Assembly (NCBI RefSeq): GCF_026151165.2
Contig: NZ_CP117849.1
Location: 2,666,001 to 2,730,000, forward strand
Length of the DNA: 64,000 nucleotides
DNA from: Cryobacterium sp. SO2
GTDB lineage: Bacteria; Actinomycetota; Actinomycetes; Actinomycetales; Microbacteriaceae
Direction of reading: 5' to 3'
Part shown: positions 9,314 through 18,028 of the stretch, piece after piece
How the letters are laid out: each line of letters starts with the position of its first letter
How positions within the stretch are numbered: position 1 is the first letter of the stretch
The notes under the pieces: generated by a model
Told to the model about the DNA's origin: nothing
Database searches by the model: none
Seen by the model: only the letters and a program-made list of their open reading frames with translations
Translations under genes and position numbers: made by a program

Positions 9314-10182
9314 GAGTCGTCCCGGTCTGCGGTGACGCCGGCGAAGAGGTCGGATTCAGGCATGTCGCTGTCTACTTTCGATTCGACGAGTTGGAAGTCC
9401 TCATACGGCCAGGCCTTGCGCACCATGTCGTTGGGCCAGAAGAAGAAGCTGCTGGTGGGCGATACCTGGCTGGCGTGCGCCTTGAGGGCCGTGTCGCGCA
9501 CCTCGAGGAAGTCGCCGATCGGCACGTGGGTTGTGGCCAGGTTCGGGTACTCGCTCATGCGCTCCCTGGCGCTCGCGAGCGGCTCGAGGAGCTCGGAGTC
9601 CGGCTCCGAGACACTCAGCTCGAGGTACATGGCGTCCATGCGTTCGAGGTTGAAGATGCGGTCGTAGTACAGCTTGTCGATCTGCCAGGCTGGGCCGGCA
9701 TCCGGGTAGCGGTCGGCGTCGGCCGCCGCGCGGTACGCCTCGAGGGAGACCTCGTGGCAGCGGATATGGTCGGGGTGCGGGTAGCCGCCGTTCTCGTCGT
9801 AGGTGATGAGCACCTGCGGGCGGAATTCGCGGATGATGTGCACCAGGGGTTCGGCCGAGTACTCCAACGGGATGTCGGCGAAGGAGTTCTTCGGCACTCC
9901 ACCGTCGTCCTGCATGCCGGAATCCTGGTAGCCGAGCCAGCGGTGCTGGATGCCCAACGCCTTCTGCGCAGCGGCCATTTCGAGAATGCGGAGGCCGGAC
10001 AGGTCGCGCTCGGCCATGGCCAGATGCGCGAGGTCCTCGTTGAGGATGCTGCCGCGTTCGCCGCCGGTGCAGCTGACGACGAGCACTTCGGCGCCGAGGC
10101 TTCGGTAATACGCGTATGTTGCCGCGCCCTTGCTCGACTCGTCGTCGGGATGGGCGTGCACTGCCAAGAGTCGCAGCGTCAT
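9310..10182 (-). CDS. mca: Mycothiol conjugate amidase
   Basis: Cleaves mycothiol S-conjugates to release mercapturic acids and recycle GlcN-inositol, so it detoxifies electrophiles in actinobacteria. The 290-aa LmbE-like protein has the zinc motif AHPDDE (His11, Asp14) and the third ligand region PHPDHIRCH. The paralogue MshB makes mycothiol and shares these motifs; the Mca call rests on length, C-terminal features such as FFFWPNDMVRKAWPYEDF, and the position next to DUF4307 and greA. It forms an operon with the downstream 88-aa membrane protein. Confidence 0.92.
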   Translation of the reverse strand: MTLRLLAVHAHPDDESSKGAATYAYYRSLGAEVLVVSCTGGERGSILNEDLAHLAMAERDLSGLRILEMAAAQKALGIQHRWLGYQDSGMQDDGGVPKNSFADIPLEYSAEPLVHIIREFRPQVLITYDENGGYPHPDHIRCHEVSLEAYRAAADADRYPDAGPAWQIDKLYYDRIFNLERMDAMYLELSVSEPDSELLEPLASARERMSEYPNLATTHVPIGDFLEVRDTALKAHASQVSPTSSFFFWPNDMVRKAWPYEDFQLVESKVDSDMPESDLFAGVTADRDDS

Positions 10183-10251
10183 GAAACTCCTCAGAAATGC
10201 CAGCTAACCTTGTGTCAAGCCTAATCGTTGAACCGTGAGTGTGGAGTCTGA

Positions 10252-10653
10252 GTGCCCGTGAGCAGCAACCTCGACGATCGCTATGGGCGAACGCCCGGCA
10301 CCCGGCTGCGCGACCGGCGGGTGCTCTGGATCACCGCGAGTGTCTTCGCGCTGATCCTCACCGCCTGGGTGGTCTGGGCGGGCCTGGACGGCTCGGCGCC
10401 GTCGATCGAGGCCAGGGACACCCGGCACCAGATCATCGACGACAACAGCATCAGCGTCACCTTTGAGGTGTCGCTGCCCACCGGCAACGCGTCCAGCTGC
10501 GCCGTGCAGGCTCTCAATGAGAGCTTCACCGTGGTGGGTTGGAAGGTCATCGACCTGCCCGCGTCCGACGAGTACACCCGCTCGTTCACCGAGGTGCTGC
10601 ACACAACGGAGCTGAGCAACACCGGATTGATTTACCGTTGTTGGTTGACCTAG
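10252..10653 (+). CDS. DUF4307 membrane-anchored protein
   Basis: A 133-aa actinobacterial family of unknown function. It has an Arg/Asp-rich cytosolic start (LDDRYGRTPG is characteristic), one membrane span at about residues 24-45, and an exported beta-rich domain with two cysteines (in NASSCAVQAL and IYRCWLT) that could form a disulfide. GGAG at 10243-10246 lies 5 nt before GTG 10252; GTG 10258 is an alternative. It is divergent from mca and precedes greA. Confidence 0.85.
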   Translation: MPVSSNLDDRYGRTPGTRLRDRRVLWITASVFALILTAWVVWAGLDGSAPSIEARDTRHQIIDDNSISVTFEVSLPTGNASSCAVQALNESFTVVGWKVIDLPASDEYTRSFTEVLHTTELSNTGLIYRCWLT

Positions 10654-10823
10654 ACTGATGTATTCGCCCTGGCAGTAGTCGGGGCGTCAGTTGTATCTCA
10701 GCTGCATCCGGCCCCTGGTGTTTCCGGCCACAGGCCGTCTCAGCGACGAACGGCCGCGTCCTGCGGCACCATCGGCGCACCATCTGCCGGCGCATCACCG
10801 ATCAGCACGAGAAGGAGAGAACC

Positions 10824-11312
10824 ATGACTACCGAAACTTCGGTCACCTGGCTGACCCAGGAGGCCTACGACCGCCTCGCTGCGGAGCTGGATACTCTCAG
10901 CACCGTCGCTCGCATCGATATCGCCAACAAGATCGAGTCCGCGCGCGAAGAGGGCGACCTCAAGGAGAACGCCGGCTACCACGCCGCCAAGGAGGAGCAG
11001 GGCAAGATGGAGGCGCGCATCCGCACGCTGACCCTGCTGCTGCGCACCGCCGAGGTCGGCCACGCACCCGAGAGCAAGGGCATCGTCGAGCCTGGCACCA
11101 TCATCACCGCCACGATCGCCGGCGATGAGACCCGGTTCCTGATCGGCAGCCGCGAGATCGCCGGCGACAGCGACCTCGACGTCTACAGCGAGAAGAGCCC
11201 GCTGGGTGAAGCCATCATCGGCCTCAAGGTGGGCGCGACGACGAGCTACGAGACCCCCAACGGCAAGCAGATCGCCGTCGAGATCCACCTGGTGGAGACC
11301 TTCACCGGGTAG
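10824..11312 (+). CDS. greA: Transcription elongation factor GreA
   Basis: Rescues backtracked RNA polymerase by stimulating cleavage of the extruded RNA 3' end. The 162-aa protein has an N-terminal coiled coil whose tip carries the acidic pair in EEGDLKENAGYHAAKEEQ, and a C-terminal FKBP-like domain ending in SYETPNGKQIAVEI. An AAGGAGAGAACC Shine-Dalgarno region directly precedes the ATG. The 170-nt gap upstream gives room for its own promoter, which I could not assign with confidence. Confidence 0.97.
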   Translation: MTTETSVTWLTQEAYDRLAAELDTLSTVARIDIANKIESAREEGDLKENAGYHAAKEEQGKMEARIRTLTLLLRTAEVGHAPESKGIVEPGTIITATIAGDETRFLIGSREIAGDSDLDVYSEKSPLGEAIIGLKVGATTSYETPNGKQIAVEIHLVETFTG

Positions 11313-11335
11313 AGGCGGTTTCTCGCCCGCGCGCT

Positions 11336-12592
11336 CTAGTCGGTGCGCGGGTCGTACCCGGCGGCGCGCAGCGTCTCGACGACGTGCTGGCGGTGCTCCG
11401 GTCCGCGTGTCTCCACGCTGATGTCGAGCTCGACCTCGCTGATCTGCAGGCCGACGCCGTGCCGGGTGTGCAGCACCTCGATGACGTTCGCCGCGGCCTC
11501 GGCGAGGAGCTCGGAGATGCGGGCGAGCTGGCCGGGGCGGTCAGGCAGCATGATGCGCAGCTTGAGGTACCGGCCGGAGGCGGCCAGGCCGTGGCTGATC
11601 ACGCGCTGCATGAGCAGCGGGTCGATGTTCCCGCCGGAGAGCATCGCCACAGTGTTGCCTGTCGCGGTGATCTTGCCGGCCAGGATGGCCGCCACCGAGA
11701 CGGCGCCGGCCGGCTCCACGACGAGCTTGGCGCGTTCGAGCAGCACCAGCAGGGCCCTGGCCATGTCGTCCTCGCTCACGGTGACGATCTCGTCGACGGC
11801 GTCGCGGATGATCTCGAAGTTGAGCAGGCCCGGCTTGGCCACGGCGATGCCGTCGGCCATGGTGGGCGTGATGTCGATGGCGAGGGCCTCGCCGGCCGCG
11901 AGGGAGGGCGGGTAGGCCGCGGCGTTCTCGGACTGCACGCCGATGACCCGGATGTGCCGGCCGTTCGTGGCCGCGTACTGCTTGAGCACGCTCGCCATGC
12001 CGGCCGTGAGACCGCCGCCGCCGATAGGCACGATCACAGTGTCGAGGTCGGGCACCTGGTCGAGGATCTCCAGCCCGAGGGTGCCGGCGCCGGCGACGAC
12101 ATCCGGGTGGTCGAACGGCGGGATCAGGATCGCGCCGGTCTCGCGGGCGTACTCGGCCGCGGCGATCAGCGGTTCGGCGACGGTGTGGCCGCGCAGGATC
12201 ACCTGGGCGCCGTAGTCGCGGGTGGCCTGCAGCTTGGGCAGCGCGACGCCGACGGGCATGAAGATGGTGGCCTGGATGCCCAGCTCACGGGCGGCGAACG
12301 CCACCCCCTGGGCGTGGTTGCCGGCCGATGCCGCGACGACGCCGCGGGACTTCTCCTCGGCGGTGAGCTTGGACAGCCGGTTGTAGGCCCCGCGGATCTT
12401 GTACGACCCGGTGCGCTGCAGGTTCTCGCACTTGAGGAACACCGGCGAGCCCAGAATGGTGGACAGGTAGCGGGAGCTCTCCATGGGAGTGACGTCGGCC
12501 ACCTGCGCGACCACGGTGCGGGCAGCCTCGAAGTCGTGCAGGGTGGGGCCGGCCAGGGCCAGCTCGGCCAGAGGAGTGGGGGTGTCTGTCAT
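11336..12592 (-). CDS. ilvA: Threonine ammonia-lyase with C-terminal ACT domain
   Basis: A PLP enzyme converting threonine to 2-oxobutanoate and ammonia. The 418-aa protein has PLP Lys65 in RTGSYKIRGAYNR, the glycine-rich phosphate loop VPIGGGGLTAG, and one ACT-like domain from about residue 340 (LRIMLPDRPGQLARISELL). The single ACT domain and length match the shorter TdcB/Corynebacterium type rather than the two-domain E. coli biosynthetic enzyme, so either biosynthesis or catabolism is possible. ATG 12592 overlaps the upstream permease stop as ATGA. Confidence 0.93.
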   Translation of the reverse strand: MTDTPTPLAELALAGPTLHDFEAARTVVAQVADVTPMESSRYLSTILGSPVFLKCENLQRTGSYKIRGAYNRLSKLTAEEKSRGVVAASAGNHAQGVAFAARELGIQATIFMPVGVALPKLQATRDYGAQVILRGHTVAEPLIAAAEYARETGAILIPPFDHPDVVAGAGTLGLEILDQVPDLDTVIVPIGGGGLTAGMASVLKQYAATNGRHIRVIGVQSENAAAYPPSLAAGEALAIDITPTMADGIAVAKPGLLNFEIIRDAVDEIVTVSEDDMARALLVLLERAKLVVEPAGAVSVAAILAGKITATGNTVAMLSGGNIDPLLMQRVISHGLAASGRYLKLRIMLPDRPGQLARISELLAEAAANVIEVLHTRHGVGLQISEVELDISVETRGPEHRQHVVETLRAAGYDPRTD

Positions 12593-13899
12593 GGACGGGT
12601 CTCTCGTGCTCGGGTGTCGCGTGCTCGGGTGTCGCGTGCGGGAACAACGGCTGTGCGCGGCTGCCGGAAGCCCGGCCGCTGCGGAACCGTCTGCCACAGT
12701 ACGGAGCCGGGTGCCGCGCCAGCCTGTGGCACGCCCCCACGCCAAGCGCCGCTGTGGATGTAGCTGATCATAACGTTCAGCACGGCGGCAACGGGCACCG
12801 CGAACAGGGCGCCGGGGATGCCGGCCAGCAGGGCGCCGGCCGCCACGACGAGAACGACGCCGAGCGGATGCACCTTCACGGCCGTACCCATGATCAGCGG
12901 TTGCAGCACATGACCCTCGATCTGCTGCACGAGCAGCACCACCGCGAGCATGAGGAGAGCCACGAACCAGTCGTTGAAGATCAGCGCGATGATCACGGCC
13001 ACAGCGCCTGTGGCCACGGCGCCCACGATCGGGATGAACGAGCCCAGGAAGACCAGCACGCCGATGGGGATCGCCATCGGCACCCCGAGGATCGCCGCCC
13101 CGGCGCCGATGCCGATGGCGTCGATCGTGGCGACGAGGATCTGCACCCTGGCGAAGTTGCCCAGGGTGGTCCAGCCGGCCTGGCCCGCACCGGCGATGGC
13201 CGACCTGGCCCGCCGGGGGAAGATCCGCACGATCCAGTTCCAGATGCCCGCACCGTCGATGAGGATGAACAGCAGGCTGAACAGGGTGAGCAGAGCACCG
13301 GTGGCCAGGTGGCCGAGCGAGGAACCCACCGAGAGGGCTCCGCTGATGAAGATCTGGCTGTCGGCCTGCAGCGCCGTGGCGGCCTGGCTCAGGTAGCCGT
13401 TGATCTCGGCGTTGCTCAGCTGCAGGGGCGATGACGCCAGGACGTCCTTGAGGTTCGCGTACGAGGCGGCGAACCGGCCGCTCAGGCCCACCGATCCGGC
13501 CGCGATCTGGGTGACGGCCAGGGTGACGAGGCCGGCGACCACGGCGAGCGTGCCGATCAGCGCGGCGGCGACGGCGAGGCCCTTGGGCCAGTGGTGCCGG
13601 GTGAGGAAGCCGACCAGGGGCACCAGCAGCGCCGACAGCAGCACGGCCACGAGCAGCGGGATCACGATGAAGCGCAGCTGCACCACCAGGAACAGGAACA
13701 CCCCGATCGCCGCGGCGATCACGAGCAGGCGCCACGCCCACGCCCCGGCCAGGCGGATGCCGGGCGGGATGTTCTCGTCCACGCCGTTCGGCTCGGCGGG
13801 CACCGGCGCGATGACCGCGGTGACCGGCGTGGCCCCGCTACCGGAGGGGGCTCTGCGCCGACGACCGAACAAACCGGATCTTCCCGTGGATGTGCTCAC
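12589..13899 (-). CDS. AI-2E family (PerM-like) transporter
   Basis: A 436-aa polytopic membrane protein of the AI-2 exporter/PerM family, with about eight hydrophobic segments starting near residue 55 and the conserved FLGSFIPIVGAVATG and QQIEGHVLQPLIMG stretches. Family members include AI-2 exporters and Na+/H+ antiporters, so the substrate is open. The C-terminus is an unusual Arg/Asp/Thr tail encoded by a 15-bp tandem repeat. The GTG start has TAGACT 6 nt upstream, so it begins a leaderless unit continuing into ilvA. Confidence 0.88.
   Translation of the reverse strand: MSTSTGRSGLFGRRRRAPSGSGATPVTAVIAPVPAEPNGVDENIPPGIRLAGAWAWRLLVIAAAIGVFLFLVVQLRFIVIPLLVAVLLSALLVPLVGFLTRHHWPKGLAVAAALIGTLAVVAGLVTLAVTQIAAGSVGLSGRFAASYANLKDVLASSPLQLSNAEINGYLSQAATALQADSQIFISGALSVGSSLGHLATGALLTLFSLLFILIDGAGIWNWIVRIFPRRARSAIAGAGQAGWTTLGNFARVQILVATIDAIGIGAGAAILGVPMAIPIGVLVFLGSFIPIVGAVATGAVAVIIALIFNDWFVALLMLAVVLLVQQIEGHVLQPLIMGTAVKVHPLGVVLVVAAGALLAGIPGALFAVPVAAVLNVMISYIHSGAWRGGVPQAGAAPGSVLWQTVPQRPGFRQPRTAVVPARDTRARDTRARETRP
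12606..12635 (-). repeat. 15-bp tandem repeat in the permease C-terminus
   Basis: GTGCTCGGGTGTCGC occurs twice in exact tandem on the + strand, with partial copies on both sides. On the minus strand it encodes repeats of ARDTR. The unit keeps the frame, so copy-number change would only lengthen or shorten the tail. Confidence 0.85.
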
Positions 13900-13905
13900 C
13901 GAACC

Positions 13906-13911
13906 AGTCTA
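13906..13911 (-). promoter_or_regulatory. -10 box TAGACT of the AI-2E permease gene
   Basis: It lies 6 nt before GTG 13899. Its first three bases are also the TAG stop codon of the preceding ABC ATPase gene. Confidence 0.6.
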
Positions 13912-15027
13912 GGACGGCGTCGGGAGCAGACCGGCAGCGAGCGCCTGCTCCACCGGCACCGGCGCGCCGCTGAACCGTACGACAACGCTCTCCCCCACCT
14001 GCGGTCGTTCCCGCACGTCGTGTTGCACGACGACAGAGCCGCCCTGCTCGAGGAGGACGGTCGTGCGACGCAGCGAGCCGAGGAAGCTGGAGAGCAGCAC
14101 CGTGCCCGCGAGGCTGTCGCCGGGCAGCCCGGCCGATGACAGGGTGAGGTCCTCCGGCCGCACGAAGACCCGCACCGGGCCATCCGCCTGCGACGGATCG
14201 AGCAGCGGCAGGGTCACCCCGTGCACGTCGGCGAAGCCGTGCCGCACCACGCCGGGCAGTCGGTTGCTCAAGCCCACGAAGTCGGCGATGAACGGCGTCG
14301 CCGGCCGGGTGTAGAGCTCCTCGGGGGTGCCGACCTGCTCGATCCGGCCGTCCCGCATCACCGCGACCCTGTCGGCCACCGCGAGGGCTTCGTCCTGGTC
14401 GTGGGTGACGAACAGGGTGGTGATGCCCAGTTCCGTCTGGATGCGCCTGATCTGCTCGCGCAGGCTCACCCGCACCTTGGCGTCGAGGGCCGAGAGCGGT
14501 TCGTCGAGCAGCAGCACCCGGGGGCGGGTGACCAGCGCACGCGCCAGAGCCACCCGCTGTTGCTGGCCGCCGGAGAGCTGATGGGCGTACCTGTCCGCGT
14601 GCGCGTCCAGGCCCACGAGGGCGAGCGCCTCCGCGGCCCGGGCTCGGCGCTCGGCGGCGGGCACCCGGCGCATGCGCAGGCCGAACTCCACGTTCGCCCC
14701 CGCGCTCAGGTGCGGGAACAGCGAATAGGACTGGAACACCATGCCCATATCGCGGCGGCTGGTGGGCAGCCCGGAGACGTCGGCGCCGTCGATGAGGATG
14801 TCGCCCTCGTCGGTGCTCTCCAACCCCGCGAGCACCCGCAGGGCCGTGGTCTTGCCGCTGCCGCTCGGGCCGAGCAGGGCCACGAGTTCGCCGGCCGCGA
14901 GGGTCAGGTCGAATTCGCTCAGCGCCAGGTGGCTGCCGAACCGTTTCTGCACCGCTGCGAATTGGACGACGGCGCCGGTTCGGGTTGCGGTGCCGGTTGC
15001 GGTGCCGGGGGGCGACGTCTGGGTCAT
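13909..15027 (-). CDS. ABC importer ATP-binding protein (polyamine / iron(III) / 2-aminoethylphosphonate type)
   Basis: The ATPase of a binding-protein-dependent importer. In 372 aa it shows Walker A GPSGSGKT at 53-60, the LSGGQQQR signature, Walker B with LLLDEPLSALD, and a switch His in FVTHDQDEAL. The C-terminal ~110 residues form a TOBE-like domain typical of PotA/FbpC ATPases. It is the last gene of a coupled operon (binding protein, two permeases, ATPase), with ATGA overlap to the permease upstream. The substrate cannot be fixed from the ATPase. Confidence 0.93.
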   Translation of the reverse strand: MTQTSPPGTATGTATRTGAVVQFAAVQKRFGSHLALSEFDLTLAAGELVALLGPSGSGKTTALRVLAGLESTDEGDILIDGADVSGLPTSRRDMGMVFQSYSLFPHLSAGANVEFGLRMRRVPAAERRARAAEALALVGLDAHADRYAHQLSGGQQQRVALARALVTRPRVLLLDEPLSALDAKVRVSLREQIRRIQTELGITTLFVTHDQDEALAVADRVAVMRDGRIEQVGTPEELYTRPATPFIADFVGLSNRLPGVVRHGFADVHGVTLPLLDPSQADGPVRVFVRPEDLTLSSAGLPGDSLAGTVLLSSFLGSLRRTTVLLEQGGSVVVQHDVRERPQVGESVVVRFSGAPVPVEQALAAGLLPTPS

Positions 15028-15890
15028 GATCGGGCTCCAGTCGGGGAAGGAATCGGGGTCTGGGCGGGCGCGGAGCGGGGTGTTCCCTGCGCGGGGCGGC
15101 GCACAGTGCCGAGCCGGCCGATCGCGATGAGCAGCAGGAACACCACGACCAGGGCCATGAGCGAGAGGATGACGGCGGTGTACGGGTCGTTCTTGCTGAC
15201 CACGACGAGCGCCGTCTGCAGGTTCACCCGGTTGAGCAGTGACGCGATGGTGAACTCGCCGAGCACCACGGCAACGGCGATGAACGCGCCGGCCAGGATG
15301 CCGCGGCGGAGGTTCGGCACCAGCACCCGGAGCAGCACGCTGCCCCAGCCGGCCCCGAGCGTGCGGGCCGCTTCGCTCAGCGTGCGCACGTCGACACCGT
15401 CGATGTTCGCTTGGATCGCCCGGTAGGCGAACGGCAGCACCGTGATGCCGTACGCGAACGCCAGCGTCCACACCCCACTGCCCACCAGCCGGGCCACCAC
15501 GGAGAACACCGGGGCGAGACCGACCACGAGCACGATGGCGGGGATCGAGATCGGCAGGATGCAGACGATCTCCAGCGTGCGTCGCAACCGGGGGAAGCGC
15601 AGGTGCACGAGCAGCATGGTGGGAACCAGCAGCAGGAGCACGATGGCCACCGTGCCGATGGCCAGGCCCACCGAGTTGCCGAGGGCGACAAGCACCGGCC
15701 GGTACTCGCCGGTGAGTCCGCTCTGGAACAGGTCGCTCCAGTGGTGTAGGTCGTAGCCGCCGGACAGACCCGCGCGCAGGGTGAATTCGACCATGGCGAT
15801 GAGCGGGACGAGAAAGACCAGGCCGACCGTACCGAGAATCAGGCCACGGACGAGGCGGCTCGGCGCGTGCGCGACGGCGCCCCCGCTCAT
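15024..15890 (-). CDS. ABC importer permease, second subunit
   Basis: A 288-aa inner-membrane permease with about six hydrophobic helices. The EAA loop for ATPase contact is LSEAARTLGAGWGSVLLRVLVPNL (about residues 170-195). Both ends are coupled by 4-nt ATGA overlaps, to the first permease and to the ATPase. ATG 15890 is chosen over GTG 15899 because of that overlap. The C-terminal 30 residues are Pro/Arg-rich and unstructured. Confidence 0.92.
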   Translation of the reverse strand: MSGGAVAHAPSRLVRGLILGTVGLVFLVPLIAMVEFTLRAGLSGGYDLHHWSDLFQSGLTGEYRPVLVALGNSVGLAIGTVAIVLLLLVPTMLLVHLRFPRLRRTLEIVCILPISIPAIVLVVGLAPVFSVVARLVGSGVWTLAFAYGITVLPFAYRAIQANIDGVDVRTLSEAARTLGAGWGSVLLRVLVPNLRRGILAGAFIAVAVVLGEFTIASLLNRVNLQTALVVVSKNDPYTAVILSLMALVVVFLLLIAIGRLGTVRRPAQGTPRSAPAQTPIPSPTGARS

Positions 15891-16747
15891 CGCTGCCACC
15901 GGGCGGCACGGCCCTGCAGGCTGGAATAGCCGGTCATCACGATGGCCATCACGATGATCATGCCCAGCGCCAGCGCCCCGGCCAGGTTCTCCCGGCCGAG
16001 CATGGTCTCGCTGGTCAGCGCCGACCTGATCTGCAGGGGCACGATCTGCTGGCCCTGGCTGGTGAGCGTGGCCGCCGTCGCATACGACGAGAACGCGTTG
16101 GCGAAGAGCAGCAGCAGGCTACCCAGGAACGAGGGTGCGAGCACCGGCAGCGCGATCCGCAGCCAGTAGGTGCGGCTGGTGCCGCCGAGAGTGGCGTTGG
16201 CCTCGGCCCAGGCGGGCTTCAACGACGCGAGGGCCGGCATGAACGTGATCACCATGAGGGGAACCTGAAAGTAGATGTAGGGCAGGACGAGGCCGGGCAG
16301 TTCGTAGAGCCACACGCCGTCCGCGTAGATGTCGAGGCCGAAGGTGTCACGCAGCAGAACCGTGATCAGGCCCTGCACGCCGATGGTCGCGACGAACGCG
16401 AAGGCGAGCATGACCCCGCCGAACTGGGCGAGCACACTGCTGACCGAGTCGATGGAGGAGCGCAGCGCCCCCTCCGGGTGGGCGCCGAGCAGGGCGTAGC
16501 AGACCAGGGCGCCCACGACAGCGCCGATGACGGCGGTGAGCGCGGACAACCAGATCGTGTTGCCGAAGGCGTCGAGCACCACGGGGTCGCCGAGGGCGGC
16601 GACCGTGTCGAGGGTGAAACCGCCGTCGGCACCGACGAATCCGGTGCCGACGGCGATCAGGGTCGGCAGCGCGAGGAAGAGCAGCACGTAGACCGCGAAC
16701 GGCAGCAGCCCGAAGGCTGCTGCCGGTACACGGAACCTACTGGACAG
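15887..16747 (-). CDS. ABC importer permease, first subunit; start codon unclear
   Basis: An inner-membrane permease of about 286 aa, with the first helix LLPFAVYVLLFLALPTLIAV and an EAA-type loop around WAEANATLGGTSRTYWLRIA. No ATG, GTG or TTG occurs in frame near the expected N-terminus. The nearest candidates are CTG 16747, which overlaps the binding-protein stop and has GAGAAG upstream, and GTG 16687, which would cut the first helix in half. I give CTG 16747. A programmed overlap or a sequencing error are alternatives. The reading frame itself is certain. Confidence 0.75.
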   Translation of the reverse strand: MSSRFRVPAAAFGLLPFAVYVLLFLALPTLIAVGTGFVGADGGFTLDTVAALGDPVVLDAFGNTIWLSALTAVIGAVVGALVCYALLGAHPEGALRSSIDSVSSVLAQFGGVMLAFAFVATIGVQGLITVLLRDTFGLDIYADGVWLYELPGLVLPYIYFQVPLMVITFMPALASLKPAWAEANATLGGTSRTYWLRIALPVLAPSFLGSLLLLFANAFSSYATAATLTSQGQQIVPLQIRSALTSETMLGRENLAGALALGMIIVMAIVMTGYSSLQGRAARWQR

Positions 16748-17876
16748 CCGCTGCCCACTTCTCGCCGAGGAGCGTTGCCGCGGCCTCGCTCTGCTCAGCG
16801 GTGGGCACCACTGTGGTGTCCGGCACGGCGGGCAGGGCGTCGAAGAGGTCGGTGTCGATGGTTCCGGCGTCGGCCATGGCGTCTGCGCGAGCCGGGCGGG
16901 CACCGCCGGCGAGCCACAGGTTCTGGGCGTCGTCGCTGTAGAGGAATTCCTGCCAGAGGCGCGCGGCGGCCGGGTGCGGCGCATCCGCGTTGATCGCCTG
17001 GTTGTAGTAGCCGGCGTAGCCGGTGCCGGGGAAGACCACGACCTCCCAGTTGCGCTCACCGTCCAGCTGCGTGCCGTAGCCCACGTTGAGGTAGTCCCAG
17101 TCGAAGACCACGGGGGTCTCGCCCGAGGCGATGGTGGCCGGGGTGGGGTCGATCTTCACGAAGTTGCCGGCGGCGTTGAGGTCGCTGAAGAAGTCGATGC
17201 CCGCCTGGAAGTCGTCGACGGAGCCGTCGTTCTGCACGGCCGCCATGCCGACCGCGGCGAACGCGGCGCCGGCCTGGGTGGGGTCGCCGTTGATGGCGAC
17301 CTTGCCGCGGTAGTCGTCGCCGAGCAGGTCGCTGAGCGACTCGGGGGCCGGGACGGCGTCGGGGTCGTAGCCCACGGCCATGTATCCGCCGTAGTCGCCC
17401 ACGTACAGGCCGCTCTCTTCCTTCAGGGCGTCGGGGATGTCGGACCAGGTGGCCACCTGGTAGGGAGCGAACTGGTCGGTGTTCGCCAGTGCGACGGCCA
17501 GGCCCAGGTCGAAGACGTCCGGGGCGGTGTCCTGGCCGGCCAGGTTCTCTGCGGCCTGGATCTCCTCGGCGCTGGAGCCGTCCGGAGCGGCCTCGGTGAT
17601 GGTGATCTCCGGGTACTTCTCGGCGAAGAGATCGAGCACGGCGCCGTAGTTGGCCCAGTCGCGCGGGAGGGCGATGACGTTGAGCGCGCCCTCGTCGATC
17701 GCGGCGGCCTCGAGGGCGGCCAGGTCGCCGAAGGCGGAGAGGCTGGTCGCGGTGGCGGCGTCGACGGAGCCGTCGGTGCCGGCAGCGCCGGCGGTGCCGC
17801 TTGCGCAGCCGGTGAGGGTGAGGGCGACGATGGCGGTCGCGGCGATGGATGCGGCCAGGGTTCGGGTGGTAAGCAC
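16737..17876 (-). CDS. ABC importer substrate-binding lipoprotein
   Basis: An extracellular solute-binding protein (family 1-like, PotD/FbpA fold) of 379 aa that delivers ligand to the two permeases. The signal peptide ends in a lipobox LTGC with lipidated Cys24. The mature domain has the typical NVIALPRDWANYGAVLDLF start and a hinge region near VFDWDYLNVGYG. No iron-binding tyrosine pair is obvious to me, so polyamine or organic-phosphonate ligands are equally possible. GGAGG lies 4 nt before GTG 17876. Confidence 0.92.
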   Translation of the reverse strand: MLTTRTLAASIAATAIVALTLTGCASGTAGAAGTDGSVDAATATSLSAFGDLAALEAAAIDEGALNVIALPRDWANYGAVLDLFAEKYPEITITEAAPDGSSAEEIQAAENLAGQDTAPDVFDLGLAVALANTDQFAPYQVATWSDIPDALKEESGLYVGDYGGYMAVGYDPDAVPAPESLSDLLGDDYRGKVAINGDPTQAGAAFAAVGMAAVQNDGSVDDFQAGIDFFSDLNAAGNFVKIDPTPATIASGETPVVFDWDYLNVGYGTQLDGERNWEVVVFPGTGYAGYYNQAINADAPHPAAARLWQEFLYSDDAQNLWLAGGARPARADAMADAGTIDTDLFDALPAVPDTTVVPTAEQSEAAATLLGEKWAAAVQ

Positions 17877-17904
17877 GGGTCCTCCGGTATGAGAGCGGGG
17901 TGAT

Positions 17905-17932
17905 GACCGGCCAGGGTGCTGGGTTACCGGTC
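17905..17932 (-). promoter_or_regulatory. Leader hairpin before the ABC importer operon
   Basis: GACCGG/CCGGTC with an inner CCAG/CTGG stem lies between a TAGTCT -10 box (17940-17945) and the binding-protein gene, in a leader of about 57 nt. Its role is unknown. Confidence 0.35.
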
Positions 17933-18016
17933 GCTGAGGAGACTAGAAGCGGCGGATGGACCCGACGCGCCCTGGCGTTGAACGACGAGTGAACGTCGAG
18001 TGTCACCGCGCATCGG

Positions 18017-18022
18017 TAGTGT
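18017..18022 (+). promoter_or_regulatory. -10 box TAGTGT of ycaQ (leaderless)
   Basis: It ends 6 nt before GTG 18029. Confidence 0.5.
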
Positions 18023-18028
18023 CGAGGC

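Noticed and set aside
11336..13741. An 801-codon frame apparently fusing a long Arg-rich domain to threonine ammonia-lyase
   Set aside because: The N-terminal half is the out-of-frame shadow of the AI-2E permease. The real lyase starts at ATG 12592 with an ATGA overlap.
15887..17059. The first ABC permease as a 390-aa protein starting at 17059
   Set aside because: The extra ~100 residues are the shadow of the binding-protein gene, with Pro/Thr/Arg-rich sequence unlike a permease.
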